From positions 23,808,501 through 23,872,500 of the forward strand of contig NC_079880.1 in assembly GCF_029227915.1 (NCBI RefSeq): a stretch of DNA of 64,000 bases. The letters run 5' to 3'. Shown piece by piece: positions 22,101 through 34,588 of the stretch. The translations under genes and the position numbers were made by a program. Origin of the DNA: Hydractinia symbiolongicarpus. Lineage: Eukaryota; Cnidaria; Hydrozoa; Anthoathecata; Hydractiniidae. Each line of letters opens with the position of its first letter. Position 1 is the first letter of the stretch. The notes under the pieces are model-generated. The model ran no database searches. It was not told the origin of the DNA and saw only the letters and a program-made list of their open reading frames with translations.

Positions 22101-24780
22101 GTGCTGTGTTTAGGCTTCTTTGTTTTACGGCCAATAGTTGCTTCTGAAAAAGGGCTAAATTTCCTGAGCACATATTTTTAACATGGTGGTGCATAGCCTA
22201 AATAGACTATAGACCATTTCGGAGATTATGCGCCATTATGGATTTTCGAAGCCCGGTGGTGCAAGTTGAACTTTGGACTTCACGTTTTGTTCAGTCTTTT
22301 CCCTAACGGACGTGGCAGGACAGTTTTGCTTTTTGTTATCTGTTTAATGTTTGTGATACTAATTTTATGTTATATATTTTGAAAGATGCTTTTATTATGC
22401 ACTTATTTGTACTTTTAATTTCTTTTTGTACAATAAAGGCAACTTAATATATCCTAAAAATCTTTAAACTAGCTAGCTAGCTAGAGGTCTCCCAAAAATG
22501 CTTTTAGGACACTGTACTGTAGCTAGCTATAAGTCTGTAATTAGTAATTAATGCTTGATTAAAGGTAATTTCGTTTTATATTTAGATATTTAAAATTGTG
22601 TATTATAAAGATATTGGCATTGGATTTTAAACTTGGTTTTTTAAGGAGAAATTTTTGATTTTGGAAATTCTTGACTGGATTTGGACTTAAATTTTGTTTT
22701 TGGATTTGTAAAGAAATGTTTAGGTTGTAATATTTGTGAAGATCTAGAGGTTATAATCCATTGTCAATATACTTGTCAAAACTCTACAATGTTATCTATT
22801 CCTAAAGTGAAACTTAAGCTCGCAAAATAATCTGGCTTCTTCTCTATAATGGGTGTAAAAATTTTCAATACACTGCCCATAGAGATACGGTGAGCAGGTT
22901 CAGTCGCAAAATTTTAGGAATAGAGTCAGTAGTCATTTCTAATTGCAAATAATTTTTATTATTTTGATATTTTTATAATTTTGTTTTTCGATGATAATTA
23001 CACTAATCGTATGTTTGTCCCTTGATTCGTCTACCTAAACACTCCTATCTGAAGTCTTTTAAGAGTGGTATTAGAAAGAATACCTGTCTCTCTTCTCTGC
23101 TTTTGCTATTGCCCTATAATTTTTTTGTACGCTTCCCTTTAGAAAAATATCAAAAAGGGAAAAATTATGAGTTTAGTTTACAGACTATGTTATTCAATTT
23201 TGTTTTTCTATGTTATTTGTTTCAGTCACAATGTATATTTTACATGATTTTTTGTTATATATACGTATGTCTTTATCTGTTTCTTTATCAGGACACACAA
23301 TTATAGCAGTAATTTATTACTAAAGTGTAAATCTTTATGATAAATAAATAAATTACTCTTTGAAGCTCGTTTGAATTATTGGCATAAGTTCCATAGCAGA
23401 AAAAGCTTTGGCGATTAACTCACTATTACTCAGTCCACAAGAAGTCAGTCAGCTGCCTCACACTAAGTTCTAAAAAATCCTCATACGTTGTAAGCGGCAC
23501 GATGGTAAAAATATGTTTAAAGTTGATTAAATATATCACTTCAGCGTTAAAATAATAATAAAAGACACTCAGTATCCCTACGTCCTACACATGTATTTAA
23601 TTGCTATTTCTAATTAATTAATAGATCAAATCAATACGCTTAAATAAATGTTGTCTGGTGGTATACCCTGTTACTTAGATAAAAACATATGAAGACCTAG
23701 GCACGCTAAGAGTGTATACAAAACTCGTTTCTTTTTGTGTGTTTTAAGAGAGTTTTCTACTACGGCATATAGAGTTCAAAGTTCAACTTGCACCACCGGG
23801 CTTCGAAAATCCATAATTGCGCATATCTCCGAAATGGTCTATTCCTTGTCTAATTAGCCGAATTTTGCTTGAACTAAGATGATGTTATGAGCAACAAAGC
23901 AGACGTGGTTGTCGAGATAACCGTAAAAGAAAGACACATTTCCTAAATTCTTGCAGTTGGAATGTTAAGGTTAAACCTTCACAGTAGAAATCTTAATTAA
24001 ACAGAATTTACAAGCAAATATCTAAAACATATTATTTAACTAAAAAAGAAGAATTCCTTGAAAAATCCAGTATTGTATTTATGAAGGTTTCACCACAAAA
24101 ACATTATGATCTCCTCATTTCATAATGGCACGTGATTGGTTTAACCAGTATTATGACTCGCACCCGACCGCAAGAATAGATGCTCTCCTAACTAAGCTAC
24201 ATCCTAATTTGGCGTGATAGCTTAATTTGTGGTTATCCCTGACTGTAAAATAACAAACAAAATTAAATACAGCCACTCACTTTCTGAGCCCCACGAGTAA
24301 TTTCCAGCATCTAATCTCATGGCTCTAAATTTTAAATTTCCACCGCGACATCTTACTGTGTGGATGCGCTTTGCCCCTATCTAAAGGAGCAATAATTAAA
24401 AAAAAATTACAATCCAATTTAACGTCAGAAGAAACAAAACCCCTTAAATTATTAGTTTGACCTCTTCGTACCCTGGTGTTGGCTGCTGGTCGACCCAAAC
24501 AATGCTTCCTTTTTTTGGTCAACGGCTTCTTTCGACCACCTGTGGCACGGCGTTTATGCCAGCTGTCTCTGGATATACCTAGTAAAAGACATGTTTATGC
24601 ATTATAGGTCAGCTAATACACAATGTCCAAATATCACTGAAAGGATATACCTCAACAGACAAAATATTTCGTGATGTATTTTATAAAATTTACGTCTTAA
24701 AAGTCATCATGAATAGTGATGTTCATGATTTGAAAGGATTTAATTAAAAATTCTAGCTTCTCTTTGCTTAACTTACCCAT
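19135..24780 (-). CDS. RPS8: 40S ribosomal protein S8 (eS8)
   Basis: Seven exons in coding order: 24780-24777 (ATGG only), 24578-24472, 24380-24281, 21047-20924, 20033-19982, 19455-19326, 19244-19135; 627 nt, 208 residues, the same length as human RPS8. Introns are GT-AG with matching phases. Family landmarks in order: [87 protein letters not shown] and a C-terminal LKTRKGK. The protein is a core component of the small ribosomal subunit. The minimal first coding exon is typical of ribosomal protein genes. The stop lies inside an AATAAA (GGCAAATAAATTTC), so the 3'UTR is probably very short. A 3.2-kb intron (21048-24280) has collected several mobile elements. Confidence 0.97.
21655..21866 (-). 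mobile_element. LINE reverse-transcriptase C-terminal fragment in RPS8 intron 3
   Basis: Minus-strand translation gives [17 protein letters not shown], then [10 protein letters not shown]-stop-NNLPD, the conserved ending of CR1/L2/jockey-type reverse transcriptases (usually RAAKLWNSLP). The TGG of that motif is now TGA. No other part of the element is near. Confidence 0.6.
22209..23842. mobile_element. Non-autonomous DNA transposon with about 70-bp terminal inverted repeats
   Basis: The left end 22209-22278 (atagaccatttcggagat...gaagcccggtggtgcaagtt) is matched in inverse orientation by 23773-23842, with about three mismatches or gaps. The 1.5-kb interior has no transposase; the 94-codon frame at 23022 is not protein-like. 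The element sits in RPS8 intron 3. The target-site duplication is unclear. Confidence 0.8.
24148..24215 (-). mobile_element. tRNA-like sequence, degenerate SINE head
   Basis: On the minus strand, gatgtagcttagttaggaga resembles a tRNA 5' half with an A box; a D-loop-sized gap is followed by a poor B box (ggtgcgagtcataat). It lies within RPS8 intron 3. Too degenerate for a functional tRNA. Confidence 0.4.
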
Positions 24781-24845
24781 GTTGGTGCTGGAGTTAAAAG
24801 AACGTCGGTAATGCAAGGACCGTGTTTTGAAAATAAAGGGCCGCT
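24781..24845 (-). promoter_or_regulatory. RPS8 5'UTR/core promoter with TOP-like pyrimidine tract
   Basis: Upstream of the ATG the minus strand reads cgttcttttaactccagcac; the cttttaactcc tract 13-25 nt before the start would make a 5'TOP-type leader if transcription starts at its first C, as in other ribosomal protein genes. The start site itself is not known. Confidence 0.4.
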
Positions 24846-24965
24846 AGAATAAAATGCAAAGGAAGATAAGGGATCAAAGTCGACATATAGCTACAAATTT
24901 TCATGTTGTATTTACACGAGTCCCTAATTTTCGATTAGATTTTGCGAATAAAAATGCAGAGGACA

Positions 24966-25878
24966 TGTTCTGCCCAGATTGCGAAAACGGCCTGTTTACA
25001 ACCGGGACAGCCGGATTATGTACACATGATCCGATTATGTTTTTTTTGCACTGGTTATGTAGTGGTGACCGGATTATGAACGCTGATATAATGGCTGGCC
25101 AGGCAGGCTATGATTAGCATTTTCTTCGAACTTTTGTGAATTAAACATTCTCTGGAAGATAGAACACCCCTAAAAACTAGAGATGGCGGAAGAAAAAATT
25201 CTCGACGTAATTCTTAGTTTAAAACTAATCTTGTAGTAAATACATTTCAGCATAATATACTTTGAAGTAACTAAATTTCACGGAACCTAAATTATTCTTT
25301 TTGCGGGAATTAAGTTTGGTGAAAAGTTATTAAACTTGCGAATCCCAAAATTTAGTATTTGCCTCGAAATTTCGTTTCATTTGAGAGCAACAACAACTTT
25401 GCCACCAGGGCTATTCGCTTGTCAGAATTGATGACGAATGATATAAAAGCGGTCGGCCCCGATTATATTTATTCTATAAGTCTGGAATAATATTTGACTG
25501 TCATACATAAGCCGGCCTTCCCCAATTATGTGCGTTCTATAATAAGTGAGAAATAATAGAAAAATGCCATACATAAGCCGGTCGGCCCCGATTACGTTCG
25601 TTCTATAAGTCTCGAATAATATTTGACTGTGTCATACATAAGTCGGCCTGCCCCGATTATGTTCGTTCTATAATAAATGAGAAATAATATTACACTGTCG
25701 TATATAAACTGGCCTGCCCTGATTATATGTCCCTTTTATAAGTGCCAAATAATATTTTTTGAGTAATAAGCCGGCCTGTCCTAATTATGTTGCCCTGATT
25801 ATGTATTTTCTGCCCTGTTCTTAACCGGTGCAAGCTGCCGTACTTAATCAGGCCAATGTTCATTATCCGGGCAGAACA
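24966..25878. mobile_element. Terminal-inverted-repeat element containing a 65-bp minisatellite
   Basis: The left end tgttctgcccagattgcgaa and the right end (inverse) tgttctgcccggataatgaa face each other across 913 bp. Inside, about six degenerate units of roughly 62-67 bp carry the motif cggcc(t/c)gccccgattatg followed by ttctataa and aataatatt (gattat-type starts at 25461, 25523, 25590, 25655, 25721, 25783). No coding sequence. It lies about 185 bp upstream of the RPS8 start codon. Confidence 0.6.
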
Positions 25879-26115
25879 GACACAGCAGAAACAGAACAGT
25901 AATCCCAACCCAGCTGATTTTACTCCACGTAATACACAGCTTCTCTTTTACTAGCTCTAGACCACTTGCCGTGGGATGTAATGTTTAGATTTGGTGAAGA
26001 GAGACAGAGATGGTTTAATTAACCAAGAACTACAAATATCTAAAGCTAAACTAGCAAATCTCCATAAACTACACAATATGACAGGTTGTTTGACACACAG
26101 TTCAGGAGATAAACA

Positions 26116-26440
26116 CTAAAAGGGAAACAGTTTTCCTATACATTCCCAAATTCCCATGTCATATAGGGAAATGGTTTTCTCATATAGAAAACCGTTTCCT
26201 AAACTACTATTTTTTTTTTAATTTTAATTTGGGTTTCCCTTTTGGAAACCGTTACCCATTCTCAAGACTATTTTACCTAATTGCGGAAAGAGGCTATGAT
26301 AATTTTTTTTCTGTCGGTGAAAGTTTGCAGGAAAATATTCCCTTTCTATTAGTTAAAAATTTGTACTGTTTCTATTTTTGTGATTTCCTGATTGGGAAAC
26401 CATTGCTGTATTTCTCGCCTGTTTAGGGTAACGGTTACCC
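26116..26440. repeat. Cluster of palindromic gggaaac/gttttcc motifs
   Basis: Repeated short inverted motifs (gggaaacagttttcc, gggaaatggttttc, gaaaaccgtttcc, ggtttcccttttggaaacc, gggtaacggttaccc) suggest a small foldback element. 25879-26115 shows nothing. Confidence 0.4.
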
Positions 26441-26593
26441 AACTATTTGAAGTAAGAAAACAAAGATTCTACGAAAACTCAGCCCCTAAGATGACTGGGT
26501 GAATGGCCTGTTTCCCTTAAATGATAAGTGGCTACCTTAAAAAATACGGACTTGTAAATGGGTTAAATATCAAGTGACATTTGCTAAACAGGT

Positions 26594-26690
26594 GAATATT
26601 ATATTATAATATATATTATAATAATAATATATATAATATATAATGTATATTATATATATAATAATATATAATATATATTATAATAATGGA
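26594..26690. repeat. AT-dinucleotide-rich low-complexity tract
   Basis: Uninterrupted run of tatatta/ataatat. The minus-strand frame overlapping it (26616-26909) is produced by the low complexity and is not a gene. Confidence 0.85.
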
Positions 26691-27234
26691 AATAGTAGAC
26701 TTTTTCCAAAGAGGGGTGGCCAGGCTTAATTTAACGCTCATTTTTTGAGCTAGATATATTACATAATAATATAAAAAATAATAATAATAACCCAATAAAG
26801 GTCTGCGTTTTACTAGACAACTCCCTGCAACATCCAACGGCTGGCCATCTCCCCAATTTCTTTCACATGGATTTAATTCACCTGGGACTATGGTAATATT
26901 CTGACCCAACTTAGAACATGACCTGTCTTAAGACAGGACGGACGATCTTTAGACACGGTGGCCAATCTTTTGACACAGTGGCAACTGCATTTGGATTGGA
27001 CCTGGATTGTTGTGTGACTAGCTAAATATATATATAAGACTCAGATATCAAGATATAACATTTAGCTCAGTGTAATGTCATGTTATATATATACAGGTAT
27101 GGCTAGCTAAGCTATTGTTAGCAGGCCTGGAAATTTGGTGGAAACGATCGTTTTGTTTCTGCAATGTTTCCGCTAATCAATGAAGACGGTAACAATAAAT
27201 TGTTTCCCTTGGACAATATTTCAAATCTATATTA

Positions 27235-27350
27235 ACATACCCATATAAGTCTGTCTGTCATGCAAAATGGTAGCTTAGCTGCGCGAGTAGCGAGGCACAC
27301 ACAATGTAGTATAAAAAAGTCGCGTGCATTTTTCCACGGGCTAACAACTA
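27235..27350 (-). repeat. Interspersed repeat family R1, copy 2 (inverted)
   Basis: Reverse complement reads tgtgcctcgctactcgcgcag, then accattttgcatgacagaca and agacttatatggg, in the same order as the copies at 16776 and 42607. A 'ccgtggaaaaatgcacg' neighbour on the minus strand is also shared with the copy at 16776. Confidence 0.55.
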
Positions 27351-30300
27351 ATTATATTAATTTTTACTCACAATCTTATTCCCTATTTCTCAAAGAGGAA
27401 GAATTTTCAACGATTCAAAAGTTTCTCATTTTTGTGCAGCGTTGATGCGTAGTACAAAACACTGCCCGCAAGAAAAAATGCCCTAGGTAGTGGCTAACTA
27501 GCTAGGTAGTGGTCAGAAAAGGCCAGAACAATTTGAACATGAAGTATATTTGAAACTTTTGTTGCTTTTGAGTATTTTTATTTAGAGAAAACAACTACCG
27601 TGGCTCATTATCCATGGATTTATGCTCAATGTGCTGTTGCTGTTTATGATATTTATTATACTCACAATATATCCTCCAGCATTCATTCAATTTTTAAAAT
27701 CACAAACGGGTATATTTTTCACTTATTTGTGATATAGGTTAAGTTTTTAAGCGAACCTTGTTTAGTGGCAAGTGAAACTTCATAAAGTATAGAAGATTGA
27801 TCAATCGCTAGGATTAGAATTGGAGCTTCTAGCTCAGACAGTGCTCACATACACTGTTTCTGATGAAGGAAATTTGTTCTTCTTTATTTAATTCTCTTCA
27901 ACGTTGTTCCCCGGGTTTTCCTTTCAGTGTTATGACTTGAAATATTTGTCTCAAACACTACTTACTATGATACCAAATCAATTAGATCCCAATACGCTAC
28001 TTTCTGGAATAATTTACAAAGAATTACCTCTACAGTACCACTGGAATGTAACGTACGCGATAATTATCACCTTCGCATGAGCTTTCGGTAGCGTCAGAAC
28101 TTTCGTTGTTATTGTTAAGCCATTGTTAAACGCATGAGCTATTTTTGCATGTTGAAAACAATAGAGATCATGTTTGTTCGCGAAATTTAATTAGCTCATG
28201 TAAACTGCATTTGTCCCATTGTTGTATTTAATTGCTATAGTTGTCAAGAGATCCAAGAAAAAAAATAAATTTTAACAAAGATTTAAGTTTGGTTAGATCG
28301 CATTTTACGGCGATAGAAAAGCTTCGTTAGATCGTGTTTTAAAGTTTAAGAACGAAAACGTCAATAGAAATGCTTTTAACGTGTTTGTCCGTTCATTTTC
28401 TAAAAAAAATATATTTCAATAGCCTTCGTGATCTTTAGCACTTTTAAACAATAACATGCATGTTACATGTGACAACAAAAGGATTCATCAAATCTTATTG
28501 TTCTGACTCCTGCACGGCGATAAAAATAGAAAGCAATTAAGTTCGTGTACAAACAAAAGATATGTGAACGTTTTTATGTAGACATGAGATCGTTAAATGA
28601 GGTTGTAAAACTCGCGTACATGTAAAGTTACATTCAAGCAGTGCTCTTTATCACATTGTTAAATTTTGTTATAAAATGTAAACTCAACAGATTTTTTCTG
28701 GACACTCATGAAATGACTTTTCAGTAGTAGTGTGCATGTCTGTACATGCTGTGTATGTATGTGTCTGTCAACATGGATGTCTATCTGCAAGTGTGTGTGT
28801 ACATCTGTGTCAATTTTCTTCTTCCTATTATTATTGTTATTCTTACCCTTTGGTTTGTATCAGGAAAATGGAATAGTATTTTCCCTCCCATACTTTTTTT
28901 TCCTTTTCATTTTCTACAGTTATAGCCTCTTCTATTACACCTAACCCTTTTTAATCCTTTCACGTTACCATTAGTTACCATTAACCTTACTATGATGTTG
29001 GTCTCCAGCCATTGCATTATAACTATATTTAACTGGTTATATTGTATATTATACCCACCATAATTTCAACTTTTTCAATGGCAAATGAATAAATTAAATT
29101 AAAAAAAGGGAGGGGGGAGGACTTCACCTAATCTGCTCTCTGCTCATCGCAGAAGCTATCCACCTTAAAGACCTGTACGTCTGCCATACAATGTGTAAGT
29201 CTGTCAAATGTTTTTCACTGTCTTTTTGTTTTCTATTTGAATAAATATTTAGATTATAAAAATCAGTAAGGTGACAATAAAATCAGTCTTTTCCAGGAAT
29301 ATTTGAGTAGGTGTACAATGATTCACACTTGTAAATCAAGCAATCAAGCGATGTAAAATGCACATGCAAAGTCCAAAATAGTATGCATGACTATACTGTC
29401 ATTTTCATAAATTTGTTTATTTTCCAAGTGATCTTTGTTTGGTGAGTAAATTACGGAATCAAAGAAGGAAGGTTAAAACTAATGAAAATCCATGATTTTC
29501 ATTTCGAAAGAAAAATACAAAAATATGTATTTTAAAAATTTCTAGCACGGTTATCTATGTAGTTATTTTAGAAAAATTTAATCTAGATTACATTCATACC
29601 GTATTGTATTTTTTTCCGTCCATTACTTCTGTCTATTACAATTCTAACAGTAATTTTTTTGTATGGTCTGCACAGTTTGGAATTTTCTGAAGATTTTATT
29701 AATCTATAATTTAAAGTGTTTCCTGACATTTAATAGTTGAATAAGAGTAATCCAATGTTTGTTCCCGTCCATGACACATTGTTGATAGAACACAGATTCA
29801 TATTTTGGAAGATATGTGTGGATCAGAGAGGCGTTACTTTGGAAGAATTTGTATACTAAGACTTCACAATGTGCATCAAAATAATAATTTTTTTACTCTG
29901 TTTCCTCAAATAATTATTTTTTTGTTGGGTATTGGAAAGCTTAAATTTGCATCACAAGTAATTTAGTCAAGTAGGCCAAATAATTGTGGTGTCACAGGGT
30001 AAGTAATTCTACATATTCACATGTTAAATGTTTTCTTTTTAGTAATAAATTAGTATTAATATAAGTAATATTCTCCCAATGGGAAAGCCACAAAAAACAG
30101 AGACAACATGATTAAAAAAATCATTTGCAGTTCTATGAGCCCAAAGTTGTCAACTGAAAGTCCAAGTTGAACTAGTCTTTATTCCATAGTAATGGAGTGT
30201 TGTTTTATGATATTTTTATTTGCATTGTCTGTTTGGTTTATGAGTCTCGGTTCATGCAAATTTGAAGAGAGCCATTTCCATTCATGACATTTCTGTCCAT

Positions 30301-32201
30301 GACTGGCATTGTCTGAATACAAAGGCATCTAATGATCAGGAAAGTGTAAAAATTGCATGTTTGAATGTGTATTTCATAACTAGACATTCCAGCCTACAAA
30401 AAAAAACAGTTGTTTGTGAATAAGCTCTCAAGTAATTTAGGAAAATACTTAGGTAACAAAAATAAAAATTGTGTTTTCTATGATTCTGTCCATGTCAGGG
30501 ATTGTTCTGCAAATTACACAATCTCTACCGCATACACGTTAATATCACACCCTTGCATAGAGGACGGCAGGCGTTTAATGTTTTGTCATAATTAAATCCC
30601 TATAGAGCTTTATATTTGCTTGTTTCTAAATAAATAAATCTAAATAAATTTCTTTCACAAAGAAATATCGGAGCAATTATGTTTTTTTGTAGTAAAATAC
30701 ATGGTTAAACAAAACAAAAGTTTAATTTTTCGCTAAAATGTTACATGCAAGTGAAAACAAGACATTTATTATTGTTGTAACACCTTCTTTCATTAGGAAA
30801 CATAATAAAAACAAGGTGGTACACGCTTGTCATAGCACCCTCCTTTGTTGTACATTTTAGTTATTTAATTATTTATATAATGTAAGGCCAGAATAGACGA
30901 AACAATTTTGTAGATCAATTTTCGAAAAATATTATTTGTCAAAATATTGTTTAAAAAAATACAGCAAAAATTTTAGGTCAATAATTATTCAATTCTTAAT
31001 TTTTTTATATGCATATATGATACAATGTAAAGAACAATCTGAGCAACAGCAAAGAAAAAAACAATTTTGTGCTCCTTAATCTTTTCAAGCAGTATCATTC
31101 TTTCACATGAAAGAAAAGTTAGAAAAAATGTATGGGTGAAAGATTGGCTCCATCACAATAAAATCAAACCTGTTTGATTTAATTAGATGAATTTTTGAAT
31201 ATTGATTTGTGTTTTTGTGTCATTTTAGTAGCATTGTTCTTTTACTTTTTAATGATAAATACACAACAATTTTAGATTAATTTTAGTTCAATATTTTATT
31301 TTGAAAAGTGATCTGCAAAATTGTTCCATCTATTTGGGCCTTAATAACTAAACTATAGTCCTTAAAAAGATTTTGTATTTAGATTTAGATTTTCTTAAAA
31401 ACTGCGCAAAAAGATTAAAAGAACACTATAATTTTTTATAAAATTATATTTCTGTTTTTTTATTAATTTAAGAGGGAGGAGAATAAAACTTGTTGTATAA
31501 ATTTCAAAACAGCGCAAGAATAATTCTGCATAACTTAACCACAAGTTTTTGAGCACTATGTAGTTATTGTAGTTATTGTAATAATTCAAAACAAGAGAAC
31601 AAATTTATCCAAACATTTTTTTTAGTGAAAAATTATTTTTTTGTTGGCACATAAAAAAAGTATTAACTGCATGTGTAGCGTGAAAATACAAGAATTAAAA
31701 ATCGCACACTTTGATACCATACAACCAATGCTAAGTTAAAAACAATTAAGGAAGCGACAATGGTTTCAGAATCAACATAATAAATACTTCTGCTGAAACT
31801 TATCACTATTTTTAATTTTTTTTGTAATTTTTTTGTAATAATGAATTAAAATGTGCCTTTTTTGATGATAATAAAAATATGGCGGTTTACCATGACCATA
31901 GAATCAACTGAAAGTGGCCTAATATTGTTTTTCACCAAAAATTGTGTTGGCTTCGTAGCAGCTGTTGGGAATTTTTTTAGCAAAGAAATTTCATAGCTAG
32001 AGAACTTGGCTGTGAACGTACATAATCTTTAAAAAAATGTTAAAAAATTTGATAGGATCTTTAAAGGTTGAGGAACAAAAAGAGTTTTGAAAGTTTTTTT
32101 AAGTGTAGAGTCCAACATCATTTTTCATCTTATGATCCCTTAGTCTTGACGTAAAATTAGGCTCCCCATATGGTCTTCATTTTTTTATTTTACATTTACA
32201 G
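27351..32201. other. Gene-poor interval between RPS8 and GCHFR
   Basis: AT-rich, no recognisable gene or repeat family. Two hydrophobic open stretches with splice-like borders (27596-27719, 27929-28080) do not join in phase. The region may include a 5'UTR exon of GCHFR that cannot be seen without transcript data. Confidence 0.5.
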
Positions 32202-32212
32202 ATTGAAAAGAA

Positions 32213-32862
32213 ATGTCTTATGTAATCATCAGTAAACAGATTCGCACTGAAATTGGTCCAACATTATGTGGTGACGAATTTCAAGATCAAAGTTTAATGA
32301 ACGCGATAGGAGCAACCCTCCAACAAAGTATATATTTTTTTACTTTTATTATTATTATTACTAGTAGATATTCACAGGAATAAAACTTCCTCACTATATA
32401 TTTTAAAGAAAAAATTTAAAAATATTATAAATCGTGAAGCTTACTGATCAAAATAATATATAAAAGTTTTGCTTAAAGGTTTATGAAGTAACAGGCTTAA
32501 AATATTTGGTTGTTGCAACAGTGGCCCATGTATATACAAAAAAAATTTTTTTCAAAATAATAATTAGTTTGAAAGTCAAAAATAATGGAAGCTATAGTTG
32601 TGACAATCTAAAAAAAACATGTGTTATTACTTTACAGTTTTTCCAAAAAATGCGGTCAGTCTTGCCCGTAGAACAACTAATTAACACTGTACTTGTCTTT
32701 ATCTTATTTGATAAATGTGTTATAGGTCCTGGTCAGCACTTCAAGCATTATGAATCAGTTGATCCCCCGCGTGTAGTTTTAGAAAAACTTGGACGATTAG
32801 GCTATACTGTTGTTGGTTTTACTGGCTGTGGACAAACTGTGTTATGGACATTAAAGAAGTAA
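32213..32862 (+). CDS. GCHFR: GTP cyclohydrolase I feedback regulatory protein
   Basis: Two exons, 32213-32327 and 32726-32862, joined in phase 1, give 83 residues, against 84 in human GFRP. Matching landmarks: MSYVIISKQIRTEIGPT at the start, GDE at 20-22, then DPPRVVLEKLGRLGYTVV and TGCGQTVLWTLKK at the end. GFRP is a cytosolic pentameric ring that docks on GTP cyclohydrolase I, relaying inhibition by tetrahydrobiopterin and activation by phenylalanine. An AG acceptor (tttacag at 32201) lies 11 nt upstream of the ATG, so the transcript has a further upstream exon or receives a spliced leader. A candidate AATAAA is at 33260. Confidence 0.94.
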
Positions 32863-34588
32863 TATGTATCTTTCACTGGATCTTTTATATGGATGTTTGT
32901 TTATATATGTAATGTAATTTTTAAGCTCTGGTACAACACTTATAGACACCCGATTACTTAGAATACCATTTGATATATTGTATAGGGAGCACGTGCCTAA
33001 TACAAGTTTACTTAACAACAGAGAAGAAAGTTCCACCAAAATTAACAAATTGTTGTCCTGTTTTTTTTTACCTATTTTTATGTTGCATAGTTTATTCTGT
33101 ATTTGCAAATTCTCTCTAGCTATGTATGTTATATTAAACTATATATTTGACCACAAGTCCTGGGCTGTATAGCTGGTACCCTCCTGGTCAAAAAATATCA
33201 GGGTAAGACAGCTATATAATCTCAAAGCTACATAAGCTATTTTATGTTTAGCTGGGTTTAATAAAGCATTGGAAGAAGACATCATAAATCTGGGCAAGTT
33301 TACTGTAGATCTATACTTCTTTTTTTGCCAGACAGTAAATTATTTACATATATTTCATGTACATTGTTTTTGCTTTTAAATTTTATTAAGTTTCAAATTA
33401 TGGAGAAACTTATTTAACTTTATTTTTGTCTTGTTTGTCCATTTTTTATTTATTTTGTTCATATTTTTACTGTGTCTCCATATTTTTTTTACCTTTTTGA
33501 AGAATGAAAAGCCTTGAGTTATCTAATTTTATAGGTTTGAGGCAACGTAATTTTTCGAAATGGTATTTTGCTATGCATTGTAGTGGTTACGACAATTTAA
33601 ATGCATGTCCTTCTGTTTAAGATGAATTTTCACTCCAACAAATCTTATAGCTCATATAGACATTTTATACCACATTGCCATACAAAGGATAAATTTGCTT
33701 TCCAAAAATTATTTCCCTGCTAGCAATTTGTAAACCATTTCCACTTTGAACAAAACACAAGAAAACATCTCAAATATATTCATAAATTTGCTTGTTAATC
33801 TTCATATAATTAACATAAGAAAAAAAATTAAGCATGTTTACTTTAGTAATGTTTCAGTGCTAAATTGGAAACTAATGGCAGAAAGTTTTAGTTCCATGGA
33901 AGATTTGTTGGAGTGAAAATCCTCTTTTAAGATGACAAAGTACAATACCATCCTTAAGGTTTGCCTGTGCTAAAGCAAAGTTAGGTCTTTAGATATAGAA
34001 TAACTATTTTTTTGCTGCCATGCTTTTTTCCTATTTCAGTTGGAAGGAATTTCTTTTAAATAAATTAATTTTATAAACCAATCAGCAAGTTTTTATTGGC
34101 TATTTTGTTCCCTGGATAGGCTTGGGATAAATGACTATTTTGAAAGTTGTCGAGTTGAGGCTAGTGTCACTTTTTGTCTATAAATACTTTGTAGTTTGGG
34201 AATTATTTTGACCCTGTGTGTTAAACTTTGATCTTACCCTGTTCTCATATAACTTTTTGATATAAATCTTCTTTCAGAAGTGAATTTTCTAGTGTTTTAG
34301 GCTCTTTCATGTAAAATATCCAACCCTTATCCCCTGCTATGCTTCTGGTGTTGCTAAAGTAAATAAATACTAGATTAAGAGAAACGATATCCATGAAAAT
34401 TGACTTATACTGTATTGGCTAAGTCTGTAATAAGATGTACATTCTTCATGTTTCGTTTTAGATAGTATTATTTTCTCTTCATATTCTGTTTCTGTTTACA
34501 TTTTTTGGTAACCTGTTCACACAGGTTTCTAACATTTTAGATAAATTTATCAATACATTCAATAATATATAATACTAATGTAAAATTC
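32863..34588. other. GCHFR-LETMD1 intergenic region
   Basis: Contains the probable GCHFR polyadenylation signal (33260) and the LETMD1 promoter or 5'UTR; acceptor-like AGs near 34510 and 34540 precede the LETMD1 ATG. No additional gene seen. Confidence 0.5.

Noticed and set aside
24579-24776. Possible box C/D snoRNA in RPS8 intron 1 (minus-strand atgatga and ctga about 100 nt apart)
   Set aside because: RPS8 introns host snoRNAs in vertebrates, but there is no terminal stem and no convincing D' box or guide sequence.
25446-25830. CRISPR-like array of direct repeats
   Set aside because: Repeats are degenerate, 62-67 bp, without unique spacers, in a eukaryotic genome; a minisatellite.
26616-26909. 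97-codon minus-strand frame
   Set aside because: Runs through AT microsatellite; tyrosine/isoleucine runs are low-complexity artefacts.
27596-28080. Two open stretches with splice-like borders (27596-27719 hydrophobic; 27929-28080 ending in TGA)
   Set aside because: The phases do not join in any open frame, no intermediate exon works, and no family is recognised.
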